From Maratus speciosus (taxonomy: Eukaryota > Arthropoda > Arachnida > Araneae > Salticidae), in contig OZ010787.1 in assembly GCA_963932465.1 (NCBI GenBank), positions 34,848,087-34,912,086 on the forward strand: 64,000 bases of DNA, in the 5' to 3' direction. Below the pieces are notes generated by a model. It did no database searches and was not told the DNA's origin. It saw nothing but the letters and a program-made list of their open reading frames with translations. How positions within the stretch are numbered: position 1 is the stretch's first letter; the number at the start of each line of letters is the position of its first letter. This document shows, in pieces, positions 59,810-64,000 of this stretch. Position numbers and translations under genes: made by a program.

Positions 59810-59824
59810 TTAATCGTTTCAAAA

Positions 59825-60812
59825 CTGATTGGAATGTGGGAATTTTTTTAAATCCTCTCTTAAAAACTCCCGGGCGGGATGAGCTGTAATTTTGCATTTT
59901 CTTATTTGAAGTTTCTAGCAATCTATTTATGTTAAAAAATCATGGGTCACAAGTCATATATATATGATATATATAATCAGATATATATAAAAAGATTTTT
60001 CAGCTTTTAGCTTTTTTTCTCACAGAAAACAACCGATTTGCTTATATCATTGAATTCTGTACTCTTGAAAACGTAATTCAATATATAAGTTTTTCAATTT
60101 TTTCAGAATCCATATTCTTCTTTTTTTCTTCCATATTAATTCTTGTAATGAAGTATAAGGCGCTTTATTTTATACATACAGTTCTATATTATAGGTTTGT
60201 GGCATCCATTTTTATTGTTAATTCATTCACAATATTGCGGTTTTTGATGATGGTCGGTAGTGTTTAATTAATGGTTATATATATATATAATCAGATCATA
60301 TATATATATAGATATATATATATATAAAGAAATTGATAAAGTTCTAAAGATGATTTAGAAATGAACATATGAAACCAGTATGTAATATAAGAAAATATGA
60401 ATGACTCGCAGAATCATCAGAGGAGCTTGTGAGTTCATTCATAGAAGATGCGTTATTTCATCCAATTTTGTCGGCATTAAGCCTAAAATGACAAAATTTA
60501 GCTCCTTATAACGCAAACATTACAGAACATAGATAATAAAAAGCTAAGAGATCCAAAGAAAGATACACCTTATTCAGGATATTAAAAATTATTAGAGCAC
60601 AATACCTGAATGACATACTAAGAGTCAAAACTACTGCATATCAGCATGGAAAACAAAGTTAAGACTATTTTAACATGTGATCTACAGTTGAGCATCTGAG
60701 TGAAACCCATAACTGTGCTGCCATCTGGTGTGCGAAAGGAAAAATGTAAATTGGAACTGGATTAATAACAATAATGTTTAGAGTTAATCAGATATATATA
60801 TATAATCAGATA
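59825..60812. other. AT-rich flank with repeated TAATCAGATATAT motif
   Basis: No gene is recognised. The word TAATCAGATATAT or a close variant, set in (TA)n, occurs at about 59974, 60289, 60786 and 60804, and again at 63253 beyond the first Penelope-like element. An inverted pair GAATGACTC / GAGTTCATTC lies at about 60398-60439. Confidence 0.5.
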
Positions 60813-63250
60813 CCAAAAAACACACACTACACATCCAATCCCAAAACTACTGAACTACAAAGAAAATTAACAAAATACCATGGAAAAAACTTACTCCATG
60901 AACGAAAAGAAAACATTCAATGGAGACAGATTGCAAGGCTAAAGACTTGCATGCTGGGTTATACCGGCAATTACTCATGAAACTTCCCCCATATCTGTCG
61001 AGACCATACTGGCCAAAGAAAACTTTAAAACTGTCCATCCAAAGCAGCAACCCAATTCAAAAAGAACGACACATCCAGACAGAGCTCTTTATAAAGCCTA
61101 CGATTATTTGGCGATGTTTCTAATCGCCAAAAGTAAAGCATCGCGGTAATCTTTATCCTTGACGAAATTGTTTGCCAAACTATTTAACAAACTAATAGGA
61201 AAATTCTGAACCATTGCATCATGATAGAGATTTATAATGTCATTTATTATACTATTATGATAAGAATTTAACTTTGCTATCCTTATTAAACTATTGATAA
61301 TGATATTTCTGAAAATGGAAATATGTACATTGGAATTAAAATTCAATATCTTAATAGTTTCAAAGTTGTAATCCTTTCTCTTATCATAAATGCAAGTCCG
61401 TAATCCACCCCTCTCAATGTCGATAGTGAGATCCAAATAATTTACATGCTTTTCGTCATATGAAGTTTTTTTTAATGTCAAACCTTAGGGATAGTAGTCT
61501 AAATTTAAATCGCTATTGGAATCGTTAATCCTTACCAACAATACATCATGAATATATCTGAAACTTAAAAAATCCTTATCCGTTGTCTCTTTAACCTCGT
61601 ATAAAAATAAATAAATATCTGCAAGTACCGAACTGCAACTACCCCCCATAGGTATACCCCTTATCTGCTGAAACACATGCTTACCATCGAATAAATAATT
61701 TTCATTAACTACGAAATTAAATAAATTTGTCAAATGATCCAAATTTTTACCCAAAATATTGTACCTCTTAAAAAATTCAAATATTTTATTTTTAAGGTCA
61801 TTTAAATCAATACTGTTATATAAATCTTCAAAATCATAAACATATAGACCTTTAATATTACTCAAACCTTTCAATCTATTAAGTAACTCAAAACTATTTT
61901 TTATAATACATGTGTAATTTTGTTTTAATGCCGCTTCAAATAAACTCTGCAAAATCTCCAAAAACTTTTTATTAGCTACTTCCAAATAAGTGCCAAAACC
62001 ACATGTAATTGTACGAAAGGCAATGGGGTTCTTATGAAATTTAGGAATCAAAACCATATAAGGCGATTCCTTACTACGTTGTGTGTATTTTAACCTTTTA
62101 TAAAAAGCAACAATTCTACTTTCTGTCTCTTTTACACTGGTATTTAACAACCTATAATTATGTGTATTGTTATAACATTGTCTTAATTGATTACAGTATA
62201 GCTCTTTACAAATAATAGCAAAATTTGTATTTGCCTTATCAATATATGTTATAACGAAATTACTCTGTAAATCCTTAATAGAATCTTTTAATGCTTTATA
62301 ATCTTCCAACGAAATCCCCCCTGTTTTACCACAGTAAATTGAACTCAAATCCTTTAATATATTGTGTTTCCATTCCAGAAAAGTTATTTCTGGTAAGCAA
62401 AATTTGTTCATTAGTTTATGTATAAACATATCCACGTTGATTTTTAATCGTTTTTTTATAAAATCCTTAGTGTTTAATCTTTTTAAACGAAATTTTGTAC
62501 CAAACCGCATATAATCTCTCAATGTTCTATCCTTGACAATGTCTAAATTACCTGTCAATACATGACCGTGATCCACATCCACATAATCACGATAACCCGG
62601 ATCATGACAATGACATAAATTATTACCGTTGTTTCCAATTTCTTTTTACCAATTTCTTTTGAAAAATTATTATAGTTAAAAACCATACGACCTAAAGGTT
62701 TATCGTATCTATAAACCTTGACAATTTCCATGTTCTTATCTGGAAGCAAATCATTGTATTTATTTAATACCTTGCCCATATTTATACCATGTTTTTTAAT
62801 TTCTATGTAATCCATTACAAAATACATTCTATTAACTATTTTGTTGCTGTTGTTGTTACTTCTCCCCAGATTTTCCTTCAAATGTTGTGAACTAATTCTA
62901 TACCTCAAAATGTCCAAAGCCAAATCTATATTATAGTTACTCTTATGTGAATACAATAAGTTTAACAAATCACCTATAAAACGTTTTTTCACGTTAAATA
63001 TAATAAATTTTATATTTCTTACTATTCCAACGAAATCACTCTTAAGAATTGAACTTTTAATTTCATTGATATTATCATATTCCTTTGCTATTATCTTGTG
63101 GTCCATCTCCTTATTGAATTTATAATTCATGGGATGTTCAATACGTTCGTATATTGAAACTTCTAATAAACTGTTTCTTAATTTTTTCATAACGATAGTT
63201 CCATTGAACATAACATTTAACCCATATGGGTAAACCAACTAAACCAACTA
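60813..63250 (-). mobile_element. Penelope-like retroelement, decayed, 5'-truncated
   Basis: The coding part is on the minus strand (63238-61104), with roughly 290 bases of unassigned 3' sequence down to about 60813. TATAATCAGATA occurs directly outside both ends (60801-60812 and 63251-63262) and may be the target duplication, although the same word recurs elsewhere nearby. At the 5' end a short TTGGTTTAG / TTGGTTTAC duplication leads straight into the protein, so the N-terminal part upstream of the YPYGLN motif is missing. Confidence 0.7.
61104..63238 (-). pseudogene. Penelope-like reverse transcriptase, inactivated
   Basis: The protein would copy element RNA at a chromosomal nick. In order: YPYGLN at the very start (63229-63212), a basic region, and KVYRYDKPLGRMVFNY. 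After a frame change near 62600-62640 come CHCHDPGY and HGHVLTGNLDIV. Then follow the RT blocks: PKFHKNPIAFRTIT, LYVYDFEDLYNSID, GIPMGGSCSSVLADIYL (about 61658) and RYIHDVLL (61545-61556). An in-frame TAA (61485-61487) precedes the C-terminal domain (VNYLDLTIDI, IYDKRKDYNF, SLIRIAKLNS). Family catalytic YIDD is YIHD here, so at least three lesions are present. YPYGLN and the CxC stretch ahead of the RT point to the group with an N-terminal, permuted GIY-YIG endonuclease (Naiad-type); this sub-assignment is from memory. Confidence 0.88.
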
Positions 63251-64000
63251 TATAATCAGATATATATTTAGGACTGTAACTATTGGTTGCAATACATATA
63301 ATAATAAAGCCAATAAACTTCTCTTAAAAATTCTTAATCAATTATATGTACTTACTACAAACAATGATAATACACATTGTATAAAAAATAGCTATCAACT
63401 TGTCAATATTTTAAAAAATCTTCATTGTGTTTATAATATAACGACATATGACTTCAAAGATCTTTTTAATAATATAGACCTATTAGATTTACATAAAATT
63501 ATAAATGCATTATTTAAAAAGTATTATAAAAAACTGGAATTACCATCTAATATAGATATTGCATATTTTAAATCTTTAACTAACTTCATTATCTATAATA
63601 ATTATATATTGCAAGATAACACTTTATATTTACAGCATGTCGGTATACCACAAGGCGGTTGTACTTCCAGTTTACTCTCAGACTTATACTTATATCATTA
63701 TGAACGTAATTTTACTAATAATAATCTACATTTATATCGTTATATTGATGACATAATTTTAATTGATACTGATCAATCTGCAATTACTCGATTTCCAGTA
63801 GATTATCCCACTAATTTGGAATTAACGGAAAACCTTTTATCTAACAATACAATTAACTTCTTAGATATTAAAATTACAATAAAAGACAACAAAACAATCA
63901 CAGATTTATATGACAAACGTAAAGAATTTAAATTCAAAGTTAATAAATTTACAAATTTTAAATCTTGTCTACATCATTCTGTATTTCGAAATATAATACT
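63243..64000 (+). CDS. Second Penelope-like reverse transcriptase, partial, open frame
   Basis: One frame is open from 63243 to the window edge, about 252 codons, with no stop and no methionine. The homologous part begins at FRTVTIG (about 63267), aligned with FRTITCG of the minus-strand element, so everything upstream, including the fingers and any endonuclease, is absent. Then come YDFKDLFNNID, GIPQGGCTSSLLSDLYLYHY (from 63642), RYIDDIIL with an intact catalytic YIDD (63741-63752), NFLDIKITI and LYDKRKEFKF. The two proteins share motif order but differ at most positions, so they belong to separate lineages. Composition is extremely AT-rich (Asn, Ile, Leu, Lys, Tyr). The copy is 5'-truncated yet free of lesions where visible; it may be young or conserved. 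The C-terminus lies outside the window. Confidence 0.88.

Noticed and set aside
60398..60440. Hammerhead-ribozyme-like CTGATGA on the minus strand near the Penelope-like element
   Set aside because: The conserved GAAA box and a closing stem II are not present at the right place, so a ribozyme is not supported.
61485..61487. Recoded stop in the Penelope-like RT (some relatives use selenocysteine)
   Set aside because: The codon is TAA, not TGA, and the copy also has a frameshift and a mutated catalytic YIDD, so simple decay is the better explanation.

Overview
The window reads as AT-rich, non-coding arthropod DNA, most likely from an arachnid such as a spider. No conserved multi-exon host gene is recognisable. 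Long mononucleotide and (TA)n runs, two tRNA-derived SINEs with target-site duplications, Tc1/mariner, pogo, hAT and TTAA-type (piggyBac-like) elements and Penelope-like reverse transcriptases all mark a eukaryotic, invertebrate genome. The arachnid guess rests on the look of the SINE body and on the mix of elements. It is an inference, not a database result.

Layout: 1-4 kb holds tandem-repeat fields of about 152, 400 and 143 bp units; the last is split by a 722 bp TTAA element. At 4.5-10.6 kb are a hAT-type MITE, a decayed Tc1-like transposon (transposase on the minus strand), a pogo-like TIR element and a tRNA-derived fragment. At 11.5-20.7 kb the DNA is mostly featureless, with one possible non-coding exon (about 11.6-11.88 kb) and one pogo-like element with transposase remnants (14.5-15.4 kb). 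At 20.7-39.4 kb lie two inverted copies of a roughly 1.5 kb repeat. Between them are a palindromic MITE, a TTAA element with a pogo MITE inside it, a 1.35 kb TIR element carrying a transposase-derived C-terminus, and a nested 4.6 kb hAT element bounded by a perfect 8 bp duplication. At 40.8-43.05 kb is a foldback element with arms of about 670 bp. At 43.7-48 kb are a SINE, a local duplication and a 2.8 kb TTAA element, itself interrupted by a TIR element carrying five 173 bp tandem units. At 48.9-54.8 kb are a Tc1-like relic, a TTAA MITE and a three-level nest of TTAA, TA and hAT elements. At 55.8-59.8 kb are a composite repeat, a small ORF between two YY1-like motifs, an internally deleted mariner transposase, a second SINE and a perfect-TIR TTAA MITE. 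At 60.8-64 kb two different Penelope-like retroelements stand 5' end to 5' end: one decayed on the minus strand, and one with an open frame and intact catalytic motif running off the window on the plus strand.

No element here encodes an obviously complete protein. The Tc1-like, mariner, pogo-like and first Penelope-like coding regions all carry stops, frameshifts or lost catalytic residues. The plus-strand Penelope-like frame at the right edge is the only catalytically intact coding stretch visible. The strongest observations are the insertion histories, which can be read from target duplications and from interrupted repeats, and the Penelope-like pair with its permuted-endonuclease-type features.
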